A stretch of 64,000 bases of DNA, from positions 1,409,702 to 1,473,701 of the forward strand of contig NZ_CP028940.1 in assembly GCF_013307205.1 (NCBI RefSeq), written 5' to 3'. The DNA comes from Polynucleobacter arcticus. GTDB lineage: Bacteria > Pseudomonadota > Gammaproteobacteria > Burkholderiales > Burkholderiaceae. Shown here in pieces: positions 30,811 through 40,105 of the stretch. Under the pieces are notes generated by a model. It saw nothing but the letters and a program-made list of their open reading frames with translations, did no database searches and was not told where the DNA came from. Within the stretch, counting starts at the first letter, position 1; every line of letters begins with the position of its first letter. A program made the translations under genes and the position numbers.

Positions 30811-31521
30811 TTAAACGTGTACTAAAGTGCCTTCAGATTCGCCCTGAACCACACGCATCAGAGCGCCTGGCTTGAGAATCGAAAACACTTTAATGGGTAA
30901 TTTGCGGTCACGGCACAACGCAAATGCAGTGGCATCCATGACCTGTAAGTTTTTGATGATGGCCTCATCAAATGTAATGGTTTTGTACAAAGTAGCTGTT
31001 GGGTCTTTCATAGGGTCAGCGCTATAAATGCCATCCACCTTGGTGGCCTTCAGCATAATCTCCACGCCCATCTCCGCACCACGCAAAGCGGCAGCCGTAT
31101 CGGTTGTAAAGAAAGGGTTGCCTGTGCCAGCAGCAAAGATCACTACCTTACCCTCACCCAAAGCACGAATCGCTCGAGGACGAATGTAAGGCTCAACAAC
31201 TTGATCCATTCTTAATGCAGACTGAACACGGGCCTCAACGCCTTTTTGACGTAATGCATCTTGCAGCGCCAGAGAATTCATCATGGTGGCGAGCATTCCC
31301 ATGTAATCGGCAGTTGCGCGATCCATACCGGCCGCACCACCTGCTACACCGCGGAAAATATTGCCACCGCCAATCACAATCGCCAACTGAACACCGCTGC
31401 TCACTACCTCGGCAATTTCCGTCACCATGGAATCAATAGTGACTGGATTGATGCCAAAAGCATCATCCCCCATCAGGGCTTCACCAGAGAGTTTTAAGAG
31501 AACACGCTTGTAGGCTGGCAT
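30811..31521 (-). CDS. pyrH: UMP kinase
   Basis: The 236-residue hexameric enzyme phosphorylates UMP to UDP. The amino-acid-kinase motifs [21 protein letters not shown] and [18 protein letters not shown] are intact. It heads a transcription unit of its own: a terminator, a promoter candidate and a leader hairpin all lie between it and tsf. Confidence 0.97.
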   Translation of the reverse strand: MPAYKRVLLKLSGEALMGDDAFGINPVTIDSMVTEIAEVVSSGVQLAIVIGGGNIFRGVAGGAAGMDRATADYMGMLATMMNSLALQDALRQKGVEARVQSALRMDQVVEPYIRPRAIRALGEGKVVIFAAGTGNPFFTTDTAAALRGAEMGVEIMLKATKVDGIYSADPMKDPTATLYKTITFDEAIIKNLQVMDATAFALCRDRKLPIKVFSILKPGALMRVVQGESEGTLVHV

Positions 31522-31540
31522 CGTTTTATTTTCCGTAATT

Positions 31541-31565
31541 AGCTGAGCAATTTGCTTGCTTAGCT
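31541..31565 (-). promoter_or_regulatory. Leader hairpin upstream of pyrH
   Basis: A ten-pair stem (AGCTGAGCAA with TTGCTTAGCT, one G-T pair) with a five-base loop lies 20 bases upstream of the pyrH start codon, within its predicted 5' leader. It lacks a T-run on either side, so it is not a standard terminator. It may affect translation or mRNA stability. Confidence 0.4.
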
Positions 31566-31601
31566 TATTGATCTTTAAGTACTTTTTAATATCTTGCTCG
31601 A

Positions 31602-31631
31602 ATTATAAAGGGCTTGGCACGGATCAAACAA
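31602..31631 (-). promoter_or_regulatory. Candidate pyrH promoter
   Basis: On the minus strand a perfect TATAAT (31607-31602) stands 18 bases downstream of TTGTTT (31631-31626). The site lies directly after the tsf terminator and about 80 bases ahead of pyrH. Confidence 0.5.
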
Positions 31632-31665
31632 AAGGGCACAGAAACCGAGATTCCCGTGCCCTTTT
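31630..31665 (-). terminator. Terminator after tsf
   Basis: AAAAGGGCAC and GTGCCCTTTT form a perfect ten-pair stem around a 16-base loop. On the minus strand the stem ends in four Ts followed by GTTTG. It is about 45 bases after the tsf stop codon. The symmetry of the A and T flanks would let it work in both directions. Confidence 0.75.
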
Positions 31666-31710
31666 GAGGATTACAGCCTTACTGGGTGAACCCAGCAATA
31701 TTGGACCTAA

Positions 31711-32589
31711 TTAAGCGCCTTTGGCAGCAGCTACCTGAGCAGCAACTTCTGCCGCAAAGTCGTCTTGACGCTTCTCAATACCCTCACCCACAACAAACAT
31801 GGTGAAACCCTTGATTGTGGTGTTTGCAGCCTTGAGCATTTGTTCAACAGATTGCTTATCGTTTTTAACGAAAGTTTGGTTCAACAAAGACACCTCTTTG
31901 AGGTACTTCTGAATAGAACCTTCAACCATCTTCTCAACGATTTCTGGTGGCTTACCAGATTCAGCAGCCTTTTGAACTGCAACACTTCGCTCAACAGCAA
32001 TAGCTTCAGCAGGAACATCGGCCATCGACAGAGCTACTGGCTTCATTGCAGCAATATGCATTGCTACGTCTTTAGCTGCAGTCTCATCGCCTTCGAACTC
32101 CACCATCACGCCGATACGAGTACCGTGGAGGTAAGAGACCAACTTATTACTACCAGCGAAACGCTTAAAGCGACGCGGCATGATGTTCTCGCCGATCTTA
32201 CCGATCAAGGCGCTACGAACTTCATCCACTGTTTGACCATTCATTGGCAATGCGAGTAATGCAGCAACGTCAGCTGGATTCTTTTCAGAAATCAGATTTG
32301 CACAAGCTTGTGTAAACGCCAAGAAATCATCATTTTTTGAAACGAAGTCAGTTTCGCAGTTCACTTCAAGCAAAGTGCCTGTGGTGCCATTGATTGCTGA
32401 AGCAACGATGCCTTCCGCAGTAACGCGGGATGCCGCCTTACCCGCTTTGCTACCGAGCTTGACGCGCAGAATTTCTTCTGCACGCGCCATGTCGCCATCA
32501 GCCTCAGTCAATGCTTTTTTGCACTCCATCATCGGAGCATCAGTTTTGGCGCGTAACTCACCAACCATTGCAGCGGTAATAGCGGCCAT
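31711..32589 (-). CDS. tsf: Elongation factor Ts
   Basis: The 292-residue factor exchanges GDP for GTP on EF-Tu. The N-terminal UBA-like segment [20 protein letters not shown], the contact motif [15 protein letters not shown] and the C-terminal core are standard. Its start overlaps the stop of rpsB by one base, so the two are translated from one message. Confidence 0.97.
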   Translation of the reverse strand: MAAITAAMVGELRAKTDAPMMECKKALTEADGDMARAEEILRVKLGSKAGKAASRVTAEGIVASAINGTTGTLLEVNCETDFVSKNDDFLAFTQACANLISEKNPADVAALLALPMNGQTVDEVRSALIGKIGENIMPRRFKRFAGSNKLVSYLHGTRIGVMVEFEGDETAAKDVAMHIAAMKPVALSMADVPAEAIAVERSVAVQKAAESGKPPEIVEKMVEGSIQKYLKEVSLLNQTFVKNDKQSVEQMLKAANTTIKGFTMFVVGEGIEKRQDDFAAEVAAQVAAAKGA

Positions 32590-33338
32590 TATTCAGCTTT
32601 CCCTTCTTCAACAAACTCTTCTTCGCCTTCTTTAACGGCAGTCAAGATTTCTTGAACAGAGTTTGATTTACCTTCGAGGATTGCATCAGCAATGCCACGA
32701 GCGTAGAGAAGAACAGCTTTACTGGAGTCATCATTACCAGGGATGATGTAATCAACACCGTCTGGTGAGTGGTTGGTATCCACTACAGCGATAACTGGAA
32801 TGCCTAATTTGTTCGCTTCAGTAATCGCAATCTTGTGGTAACCAACGTCCACTACGAAAATCGCATCAGGAACGCCGTTCAAATCTTGAATACCCCCAAG
32901 TGCTTTTTGCAACTTGTCGAGATCGCGATCGTTAGTCAATGCTTCTTTCTTCGAAAGCTTGTCCCAATCGCCGGCTTCTTTAGCAACTGCCATGTCCTTC
33001 AAACGCTTGAGGGAACCTTTGACAGTTTTAAAGTTCGTGAGCGTGCCGCCCAACCAACGACTGTCGATGTAAGGCATACCAGCACGAGCAGCTTCTTCAG
33101 CAATGATCTCGCGTGATTGACGCTTTGTACCAACGAAAAGGATGGTTCCACGATTAGCAGCAATTTGTTTTGCAAATTTCAGGGCATCCTGAAACATTGG
33201 CAATGTTTTTTCCAAATTGATAATGTGAATTTTGTTGCGATGGCCGAAAATATAAGGGGCCATTCTTGGGGACCAGAAACGGGTTTGGTGACCAAAATGG
33301 CAACCGGCTTCCAGCATTTGACGCATAGTTACTGACAT
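32589..33338 (-). CDS. rpsB: 30S ribosomal protein S2
   Basis: The 249-residue ribosomal protein shows the conserved [18 protein letters not shown] start and the core [14 protein letters not shown] and [19 protein letters not shown]. The C-terminus is acidic, as usual. A GGAG ribosome-binding site precedes the ATG. A structured leader of about 100 bases lies upstream. Confidence 0.98.
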   Translation of the reverse strand: MSVTMRQMLEAGCHFGHQTRFWSPRMAPYIFGHRNKIHIINLEKTLPMFQDALKFAKQIAANRGTILFVGTKRQSREIIAEEAARAGMPYIDSRWLGGTLTNFKTVKGSLKRLKDMAVAKEAGDWDKLSKKEALTNDRDLDKLQKALGGIQDLNGVPDAIFVVDVGYHKIAITEANKLGIPVIAVVDTNHSPDGVDYIIPGNDDSSKAVLLYARGIADAILEGKSNSVQEILTAVKEGEEEFVEEGKAE

Positions 33339-33364
33339 AACTTCTCCTAAGGGTTATTTTCTAA

Positions 33365-33452
33365 GATTGAGTCCTAGCTGCGCTAAAAAGCGCCACCCTG
33401 GAAGGCTCAACCCGCGATTTCAGTTCAAAATTGATCTGAGAACGAAATTATA
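33365..33452 (-). promoter_or_regulatory. rpsB leader: -10 box and two-stem RNA structure
   Basis: On the minus strand a TATAAT lies at 33452-33447; no convincing -35 box was found at standard spacing. Downstream, CTCAACC (33406-33412) can pair with GATTGAG (33365-33371), enclosing a second hairpin GCGC-TAAAAA-GCGC (33380-33393). The position, just ahead of rpsB, fits an S2 autoregulatory leader as known for rpsB in proteobacteria, but this specific fold is inferred. Confidence 0.45.
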
Positions 33453-33606
33453 GCTTAAATATCAATGGTCTAGCTGGCTTCCCCCGTCTCCAAGACGAGA
33501 GAGTTGACCCCTAAAGAGCGCTGATCAGGTCAGATAATGGGGGTAGCGCCTAAAAATTAGGCAATTAGAATAAGCTAAAACTCGCCAAGTCGTTGATAAT
33601 CAAGGC

Positions 33607-34443
33607 ATGAATAGTGTATTTACCGCCGAAAAAGACATCCAAGGGATGCGCGAAGCTGGCCGCTTAGCTAGTGAAGTGATTGATCATGTGACGCCCCACG
33701 TCAAACCCGGCGTCAGTACAGCTGAGCTGGACCGCATTTGCCATGAATATATGCGCGATGTCCAAAAAACGATCCCAGCCCCGCTGAACTACCAGCCACC
33801 AGGCTACCCACCCTTTCCTGCATCGATCTGCACCTCAGTCAATGATGTGATCTGTCACGGCATTCCTGGTGAAAAGATTCTCAAAACAGGTGATGTCGTA
33901 AATCTCGATATCACCGTAATCACTCCCCACGGTTACTACGGCGATACCAGCCGCATGTTTATGGTGGGCGAAGTTTCAGTATTGGCCAAGCGTCTCACTC
34001 AAATTACTTTTGAGTGCATGTGGCTTGGCATTGCCCAAGTCAAACCGGGTGCATCACTTGGCGATATTGGCCATGTCATCCAGACTCATGCTGAAAATGC
34101 AGGCTACTCTGTCGTACGTGAATATTGTGGCCATGGCATTGGCAAAGTCTTCCATCAAGATCCACAAATTCTTCACTATGGTCGCCCTGGCACTGGTGAA
34201 AAATTACAAGAAGGTATGACCTTCACAATTGAGCCCATGATTAACGCAGGTAAACGCGATATTCGGACCATGCCTGATCAATGGACCGTCAAGACCAAAG
34301 ATCGTAGCTTGTCTGCTCAATGGGAACACACGCTTTTAGTAACCGCTACCGGCGTTGAAGTACTCACTTGGTCTGAGGGTAGCAATCCAATTCCTGATTG
34401 CGTTAAAGGCCTCTCATTTAGACCAAGCTTAGCTAACGCTTAA
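33607..34443 (+). CDS. map: Methionine aminopeptidase, type I
   Basis: The 278-residue enzyme removes the initiator methionine from new proteins. The metal-binding Asp residues are in VVNLDITVI and YYGDTSRMF, with the His and Glu ligands in [22 protein letters not shown] and SAQWEHTLL. It is divergent from rpsB, a conserved arrangement, and precedes glnD by 14 bases. Confidence 0.97.
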   Translation: MNSVFTAEKDIQGMREAGRLASEVIDHVTPHVKPGVSTAELDRICHEYMRDVQKTIPAPLNYQPPGYPPFPASICTSVNDVICHGIPGEKILKTGDVVNLDITVITPHGYYGDTSRMFMVGEVSVLAKRLTQITFECMWLGIAQVKPGASLGDIGHVIQTHAENAGYSVVREYCGHGIGKVFHQDPQILHYGRPGTGEKLQEGMTFTIEPMINAGKRDIRTMPDQWTVKTKDRSLSAQWEHTLLVTATGVEVLTWSEGSNPIPDCVKGLSFRPSLANA

Positions 34444-34457
34444 ACATCCACATCCCA

Positions 34458-37061
34458 ATGACTCGATCTACCTCAGGGTCTAAGCCTATTGCGGATATTG
34501 CTAGCTTACGAGCTGCACGTGAATTGGTTTATGCCGATTTTCGAGAACATCAAGTTGTTGGGCGATTAACCAAGCAATTGAGCAAACTCAGTGATGAACT
34601 TCTCATTAGCTTATGGAATTCATGCGACTTAAATTCTGATGCCGCTCTAGTAGCTGTAGGTGGATTCGGTAGAGGAGCCCTGCTTCCCTACTCCGATATT
34701 GATATCTTGATTCTGCTACCAGCAGATAAGCAATACTTTGAAGAAGTACTAGCCAGCAAGATTGAAAAGTTTGTAGCGCAATGCTGGGATACTGGCCTAG
34801 AGATCGGCTCGTCAGTCAGAACAGTAGCTGAGTGTGTGTCAGAGGCAGAGCAAGACATCACTGTTCGCACTTCCCTACTCGAATCCAGACTGATCTGCGG
34901 CGCAAAATCACTCTTCAAGGAATTTGAAGCTACTTATGAGGAGACTTTAGATCCAAAGTCATTTTTCCAAGCGAAATTAGCAGAACAAATTCAGCGCCAC
35001 CACAAATATCAAGACACGCCCTATTCATTAGAGCCAAACTGTAAAGAAAGTCCAGGAGGCTTACGTGACTTGCAGGTCATTTCCTGGGTTAGCAAAGCAG
35101 CTCACCTAGGCAACACCTTTAAAGATCTCAGTCTTGCAGGCCTGGTTACTTCACGTGAATTGACCGAGCTCAATCGCAATCAACGTTTTTTAGAAACACT
35201 GCGTGCCAACTTACATCTACTAGCTAAGCGCAGACAAGATGTTTTGGTATTTGACTTGCAAGCACCCCTTGCTCAAGCCATGGGCATCACAGAAGATTCC
35301 TCTAGACTGGCAAGTGAAGCGGTGATGCGTCGTTATTATTGGGCTGCCAAAGCGGTTAGCCAATTAAATGATGTTTTACTACAAAACATTGAGGCCCTAC
35401 TTTTTCCTCAAGAATCTAAGACTACTCATGCCATAGCTGGCGAGGGTAATGAGTGCTTTATTGAGCGTCAGGGTGTCCTTGACATTACCGACCCTCAGTT
35501 ATTTCAGAAGCATCCGGAACAAATCCTGCGAACCTTCTTAGTTTTTGCGCAAACAGCGAATGTCAAGAGCTTATCGGCAACGATCTTTAGGGCTTTGTAT
35601 AACGCCCGTCAGAAGATGGACAGCAAATGGCGCAAAGATCCGGTAAACCGAGCACTCTTTATTGAGATTCTGAAAGAGCCCGAAGGCGTCAGTCGCGCCT
35701 TCCAGCTCATGAATCGCACCAGCGTTCTGGGACGTTACCTCCCCGCCTTCAGAAGAATTGTTGGTCAGATGCAGCATGACCTGTTTCACGTTTATACGGT
35801 AGATCAACACATCTTGATGGTGCTGCGTAATGTACGACGCTTTACCGTGGTTGAGCATACCCATGAATTTCCATTCTGCAGCAGTCTGATTGCCCATTTT
35901 GAGAAACCTTGGCTTTTGGTGATTGCTGCACTTTTTCATGACATTGCTAAGGGACGTGGTGGAGATCACTCCGAGTTGGGCAAGGCAGATGTCCGTCAGT
36001 TTGCAAAGGATCATGGCTTAGACAAAGCAGATACCGAGCTACTCATCTGGTTGGTAGCAGAACACTTGAACATGAGCCAAGTTGCCCAGAAGCAAGATAT
36101 TACCGATCCAGAAGTAGTACAAGCATTTGCAAACAAGGTGGGGGATGAGCGTCATTTGACAGCGCTTTACCTACTCACTGTTGCTGATGTACGGGGTACT
36201 AGTCCTAAAGTTTGGAATGCCTGGAAAGGCAAGCTATTAGAGGATCTCTATCGAGTAACTTTACGAGTACTGGGCGGTGCAAAACCAGACGCCTCTTCCG
36301 AGCTTGCACAGCATCAAGAAGAATCCCGTGCCAAGCTCAGGCTTTACGGTATTGAAGATTCCGCCTACGAGAACCTCTGGAAACAATTGGATGTTGCCTT
36401 CTTCTTACGCCAAGATGCCGCTGATATTGCTTGGCTTACCAGGCATTTATTTAACAAGGTAGATAGTGCCACTCCAGTGGTACGCGCTAGGCTCTCTCCA
36501 GTTGGCGAGGGATTACAAATTGCGGTCTATGTTAAAGACCAAGAAGACCTCTTCGCCAGAATTTGTGCTTACTTTGAGCGCCACGGCTTCTCAATTTGGG
36601 ATGCCCGTATTCATACGACAAAGCATGGCTATGCGTTGGATACCTTCCAGATCTCCGGTAGTAATTTAGTAGATGAAGGCGGGAGTTATCGAGATCTCAT
36701 TCAGCTAGTTGAGTATGAGCTCACTGCAGCACTGCAAAACAATGATCCTCTGCCATCACCCAGCATGGGTAGGCTCTCAAGGCAGTCACGCACTTTCCCC
36801 ATTCAGCCACGCGTACATATGACACCTGATGAGCGCGGACATTACTATGCACTCTCCCTTTCAGCAAGTGATCGCACTGGCTTGCTGTATGCCATCTCCA
36901 GAATATTAGCCAAGCATCAAGTATCTCTGCATACCGCCCGTATTAATACATTGGGAGAACGAGTAGAAGACGTGTTCCTGTTGGATGCTGCCAACCTCAG
37001 TAAGAACCCAAAACTGCAAATCTTGCTTGAGACAGATTTGCTTGAGGCGCTAGGGGCTTAA
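34458..37061 (+). CDS. glnD: Bifunctional [PII] uridylyltransferase / uridylyl-removing enzyme
   Basis: The 867-residue protein senses glutamine and adds or removes UMP on PII proteins, so it controls nitrogen assimilation. The nucleotidyltransferase motif [17 protein letters not shown] holds the catalytic Asp80 and Asp82. The HD hydrolase motif [13 protein letters not shown] is at about residues 493-505. Two ACT domains follow (about 690-770 and 800-867) and bind glutamine. The length matches the family. It lies directly after map. Confidence 0.97.
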   Translation: MTRSTSGSKPIADIASLRAARELVYADFREHQVVGRLTKQLSKLSDELLISLWNSCDLNSDAALVAVGGFGRGALLPYSDIDILILLPADKQYFEEVLASKIEKFVAQCWDTGLEIGSSVRTVAECVSEAEQDITVRTSLLESRLICGAKSLFKEFEATYEETLDPKSFFQAKLAEQIQRHHKYQDTPYSLEPNCKESPGGLRDLQVISWVSKAAHLGNTFKDLSLAGLVTSRELTELNRNQRFLETLRANLHLLAKRRQDVLVFDLQAPLAQAMGITEDSSRLASEAVMRRYYWAAKAVSQLNDVLLQNIEALLFPQESKTTHAIAGEGNECFIERQGVLDITDPQLFQKHPEQILRTFLVFAQTANVKSLSATIFRALYNARQKMDSKWRKDPVNRALFIEILKEPEGVSRAFQLMNRTSVLGRYLPAFRRIVGQMQHDLFHVYTVDQHILMVLRNVRRFTVVEHTHEFPFCSSLIAHFEKPWLLVIAALFHDIAKGRGGDHSELGKADVRQFAKDHGLDKADTELLIWLVAEHLNMSQVAQKQDITDPEVVQAFANKVGDERHLTALYLLTVADVRGTSPKVWNAWKGKLLEDLYRVTLRVLGGAKPDASSELAQHQEESRAKLRLYGIEDSAYENLWKQLDVAFFLRQDAADIAWLTRHLFNKVDSATPVVRARLSPVGEGLQIAVYVKDQEDLFARICAYFERHGFSIWDARIHTTKHGYALDTFQISGSNLVDEGGSYRDLIQLVEYELTAALQNNDPLPSPSMGRLSRQSRTFPIQPRVHMTPDERGHYYALSLSASDRTGLLYAISRILAKHQVSLHTARINTLGERVEDVFLLDAANLSKNPKLQILLETDLLEALGA

Positions 37062-37089
37062 GCTCAAAACTAAAATTTTTGAAAATCCC

Positions 37090-38610
37090 TTAGATTTTCC
37101 AGGCCAACTCGTTCTGTATCAGCTTTTTGACACTTTTCTCACACAAAGAACGAACCCGTTGACGCTCAGCCTTAAGCCAGCCGAGGGCAAACAATAAAGT
37201 TTGATCACCCTCAGTCAAGCCTTCAATTCGAGTAATGGATACACAAATATCATTGAATAATCCAAAATGATCGAGTGTGTTTGAGATAGATTTTAAAAAT
37301 GTGCAGTATTGATTTTTATCACAATAATCTCTAAAGAACTCGAGCGAATAACGAATGAATTTCATTTTTTTTCGTAAGGTATGAACTTCTTCATCCTCTA
37401 ATACGGCAAATCTCGGTACGCGATCAGCTACAAAATAAAAATTGTTATTAAGTAACTTCACTGCAGTCTTTTTAATTGTCGCGGAATTCTCTAGAGCGTC
37501 TTCTCCATCGGCAGCCTCGATAATCTGAGAGGTAGCAAGTGACATCAACTCAATCAATAGAATCTGAAATTCCACATTGCGGGTGATATGAGATGGATTG
37601 GGTAAATCTGAAATGGCACCAAGCTTGATCTCCGGACCCCCTAAAGATAGGAGAATGGGATTTAAGACGCCAGTCAAATAATCACTGTCGCGATACTTGC
37701 CAAGCGCATCAAAAGCTTTTTTGAATACTTCTAAATTTTCTTCACTGAGAAAAATTCCGTGTCTTGCCAAATACTTCAATAGCACCTTCAGGCGTCTTAG
37801 ACCAATCCGTAACTGGTGAAGGTATTCAGGAGAGTTAACGGCTTCAGAATTCAGAACACTTTGATTTGGTAGCACCTGACTCAGGCAGGATTGAACCAGT
37901 AAATGGATAGCCGCCCTATTTCCATGTATCTTTTTAAGGGAGACTGACTTCGCTCGCACTGGGGGGCTAGCCCGAAGATTACGCGCTAACAAATAACCCT
38001 GCTCAGATTTGCTGCGCGTATCAATGTAAGCCCCATAGCGCTTAATCATATTTTGCGCATGCAGGAGAACATGATTAGGAGACCCTTCCTTTAACTCAAT
38101 CTCCAATTCCTGAACAACTGTCTTAGTCACGCCAGTGGGCTGATTTACCTGAATAAACCCTAAATCCAAAGCGTACTCAACCAAACCTTGAGGGGTTCTG
38201 ACTAAAGCTTTTCGTCTCCACACATCAGTTTGATAAGCGATCTGCAAGTTCTGAGTTTGTAATTTAGGAAGGAATTTCTTTAAAAGGTAACCAGCCTCAT
38301 GGGTTTGGTGAAGCGCTATATCCCACTGTGGAATCGCACTACCCACTATCTTTAAAACAACATTGTGCTCAAGTCGCTCTAGGGGATTTGGTGTAGAGAC
38401 CTTTAGGGTTTGAATCCACTGCCTTCCTTCTTTCCGTAGACGTAAAGCAATGCCTGCTTGAGTCAGCAAAAAATCAGGGGTGTCAATATAGATAGCCTGT
38501 AAATGCTGCCTACGAGCTCCGCCCTTTGAGATAATCAACTTTTCAATAGCCGCAAGCTTACTGTCGGGAAAGAGAAGCTTCACCTCGAATTCACTGCTAT
38601 TGATCTGCAT
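37090..38610 (-). CDS. CYTH and CHAD domain protein
   Basis: The 506-residue protein joins two domains. The N-terminal CYTH domain (about residues 1-210) begins with the ExExK-type signature EFEVK and folds as a tunnel that handles triphosphates in inorganic triphosphatases. The C-terminal CHAD domain (about 225-506) is helical and rich in conserved His/Arg/Lys (YLHQLRIGLRRLKVLLKYL); CHAD domains bind polyphosphate. A role in polyphosphate metabolism is likely but the exact reaction is not shown. Its gene converges on glnD and shares a strand with the SixA-type phosphatase gene next to it. Confidence 0.88.
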   Translation of the reverse strand: MQINSSEFEVKLLFPDSKLAAIEKLIISKGGARRQHLQAIYIDTPDFLLTQAGIALRLRKEGRQWIQTLKVSTPNPLERLEHNVVLKIVGSAIPQWDIALHQTHEAGYLLKKFLPKLQTQNLQIAYQTDVWRRKALVRTPQGLVEYALDLGFIQVNQPTGVTKTVVQELEIELKEGSPNHVLLHAQNMIKRYGAYIDTRSKSEQGYLLARNLRASPPVRAKSVSLKKIHGNRAAIHLLVQSCLSQVLPNQSVLNSEAVNSPEYLHQLRIGLRRLKVLLKYLARHGIFLSEENLEVFKKAFDALGKYRDSDYLTGVLNPILLSLGGPEIKLGAISDLPNPSHITRNVEFQILLIELMSLATSQIIEAADGEDALENSATIKKTAVKLLNNNFYFVADRVPRFAVLEDEEVHTLRKKMKFIRYSLEFFRDYCDKNQYCTFLKSISNTLDHFGLFNDICVSITRIEGLTEGDQTLLFALGWLKAERQRVRSLCEKSVKKLIQNELAWKI

Positions 38611-38630
38611 GATTTAATTGAGAGGATACA

Positions 38631-38660
38631 GTGGAAGTGGGAGTGGGAGTAGAAGCGGGA
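38631..38660. repeat. Hexamer tandem repeat upstream of the CYTH-CHAD gene
   Basis: Five imperfect copies of GTGGRA (GTGGAA, GTGGGA, GTGGGA, GTAGAA, GCGGGA) fill 38631-38660, in the 66-base gap between the phosphatase stop and the CYTH-CHAD start codon at 38610. Confidence 0.6.
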
Positions 38661-38676
38661 ACTGAAAAAATGTTTC

Positions 38677-39159
38677 TTAATTCAAGAAGGTAAATTTTGA
38701 TGCTCTTTTTGTCAAGATATCATGCCACTCTTTCATATCAAATGAAAACTGAATTAAAGAACATGTCGACAGTGAGATCGGCTCCCCTGCAATGTATGAT
38801 GCCAAGCCCATCAAACTAGGATTGTGACCAACGATCATGAACTGATCGATCTTTTTTGAAACCGAAGAGATGACCTTTAGCAAGCCCATTACTTCAGCTG
38901 CATAGAGAGAGTCATTAACCACTAAATGCGAATGCGAAATTTTTAGCCCCTTGGCGAGAATTTGCGCTGTAGTGATTGCGCGAACAGCCGGGCTTGTCAT
39001 GATGAGCTCAAAATCAAAGCCTTTTTTAGACAACTTGCTAGTAAGCTTACGAATATCTTTAAGCCCCCTTTCAGACAGAGATCGATCTATATCTGGAATC
39101 AAAATTCCTCCAGGCGCAGCTTTTGCGTGACGCAGTAGGAATAATGATTTTGAGGCCAT
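38677..39159 (-). CDS. sixA: SixA-type histidine phosphatase
   Basis: The 160-residue protein belongs to the small SixA branch of the histidine phosphatase family. The catalytic RHAK motif has His11, and the second histidine is His112 in VGHNPSLMG. SixA in E. coli dephosphorylates phosphohistidine signalling domains; here the target is unknown. It precedes the CYTH-CHAD gene on the same strand by 66 bases. Confidence 0.85.
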   Translation of the reverse strand: MASKSLFLLRHAKAAPGGILIPDIDRSLSERGLKDIRKLTSKLSKKGFDFELIMTSPAVRAITTAQILAKGLKISHSHLVVNDSLYAAEVMGLLKVISSVSKKIDQFMIVGHNPSLMGLASYIAGEPISLSTCSLIQFSFDMKEWHDILTKRASKFTFLN

Positions 39160-39242
39160 ACCCAGATTATCCGCCCAATATTCGATAAAAACGCCATAGC
39201 TTTAAGATGTGTTGTTTATCTTATATCAGCCCCCCCCTAAAG

Positions 39243-39527
39243 CTAGAGTGGGTTGCTATTTACAGCATATTTAAACGCTGATCCAGCCTTAAACTTAACA
39301 GACCTACTTGCCCCAATCATCACAGTAGCGCCAGTCACTGGATTTCGGCCCATTCTCGCACTGCGCTCGGTCGAGGCAAAAGACCCTAAACCAATGATCT
39401 GAACGACATCATCACTAGAAACGGCGCCTATGACTTGGCTGATGAAAGAACTGACAACTCGCTCAGCCGCAAGCGTGGAAATATCCGCCCCTGATGCTAT
39501 GTGGCTTATTAACTCTACTTTGTTCAT
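39243..39527 (-). CDS. HU/IHF-family DNA-binding protein
   Basis: The small protein (94 residues from ATG at 39527) has the HU fold: the helical N-terminus MNKVELISHIA, the GLGSFAS turn and the DNA-binding arm RSARMGRNPVTGATV. It bends or compacts DNA. A TTG at 39542 would add five residues. The N-terminal region is somewhat unlike canonical HupB, so it may be a second, divergent HU paralogue; no partner gene is in the window. Confidence 0.85.
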   Translation of the reverse strand: MNKVELISHIASGADISTLAAERVVSSFISQVIGAVSSDDVVQIIGLGSFASTERSARMGRNPVTGATVMIGASRSVKFKAGSAFKYAVNSNPL

Positions 39528-39607
39528 TTGTGTATTTTTCAATTAATTCATGCCCATAAAAAATAACATAGGAAGATGACAAAAAATGATGTTTTGCATC
39601 ACTCAAT

Positions 39608-39625
39608 TGTCATAATTAAATGACA
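39608..39625. promoter_or_regulatory. Operator-like dyad
   Basis: TGTCAT at 39608-39613 and ATGACA at 39620-39625 form a perfect inverted repeat with a six-base spacer, and an additional ATGACA occurs about 40 bases before it. It lies between the divergent HU-like gene and the gene at 39670, so it could control either. No regulator is identified. Confidence 0.35.
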
Positions 39626-39669
39626 GAATTGGAGAAATCCCAAGCTCCATAAACCCAAGGAGTATCCAG

Positions 39670-40089
39670 ATGCAGTATCAAATCATCCCACTAGAAATTG
39701 GCTCTATCGTCGATAGAGAAGTATTCCAAAACGGCAATATGGAAATTAAATGTGGACTGGTTTGGAAGCTGGGTTCAGTCATGACGGATTACAAGCCTAA
39801 TTTTTTAAAAAACTATGACCCAGATATTGGCGTCTGCATTGAGGACATCAAGGGTGCTAGCATCAGCGAGACTTACAACGGCGAAAAAGTAATCTATTTT
39901 TCACAAACTGTACCTGAAGCGATGGAAGAAGAGCTCACTGATATCTTCTACGGTATCTCAAGAAAATTTTCCGGTCCATATCAAGACGTTTTTCAAGATT
40001 TAGAATGGAAATTGGTTCGATCAGAATCGTTTATCTTTGGACATTTAGAGGTAAAAGAAATCAAAGATCCTTATTTGTCTTACAAATAA
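39670..40089 (+). CDS. Hypothetical protein
   Basis: The 139-residue acidic protein has no signal peptide or membrane segment and no motif I recognise. Its composition, balanced in charged and aromatic residues (EIKCGLVWKLGSV, EEELTDIFYGISRKFSG), looks like a soluble globular domain. An AAGGAG ribosome-binding site stands just before the ATG, which supports that it is translated. It converges on the hydrolase gene at 40106 and is transcribed away from the HU-like gene. Confidence 0.65.
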   Translation: MQYQIIPLEIGSIVDREVFQNGNMEIKCGLVWKLGSVMTDYKPNFLKNYDPDIGVCIEDIKGASISETYNGEKVIYFSQTVPEAMEEELTDIFYGISRKFSGPYQDVFQDLEWKLVRSESFIFGHLEVKEIKDPYLSYK

Positions 40090-40105
40090 TTCCTCGCTTA
40101 TATTT

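Noticed and set aside
35571..36014. A 147-codon minus-strand frame inside glnD.
   Set aside because: It is antisense to the HD domain of glnD and shows no family features.
37081..37099. Hairpin GAAAATC/GATTTTC between glnD and the CYTH-CHAD gene as a terminator.
   Set aside because: The stem is AT-rich, overlaps the end of the CYTH-CHAD coding region and lacks a T-run, so it is not convincing.
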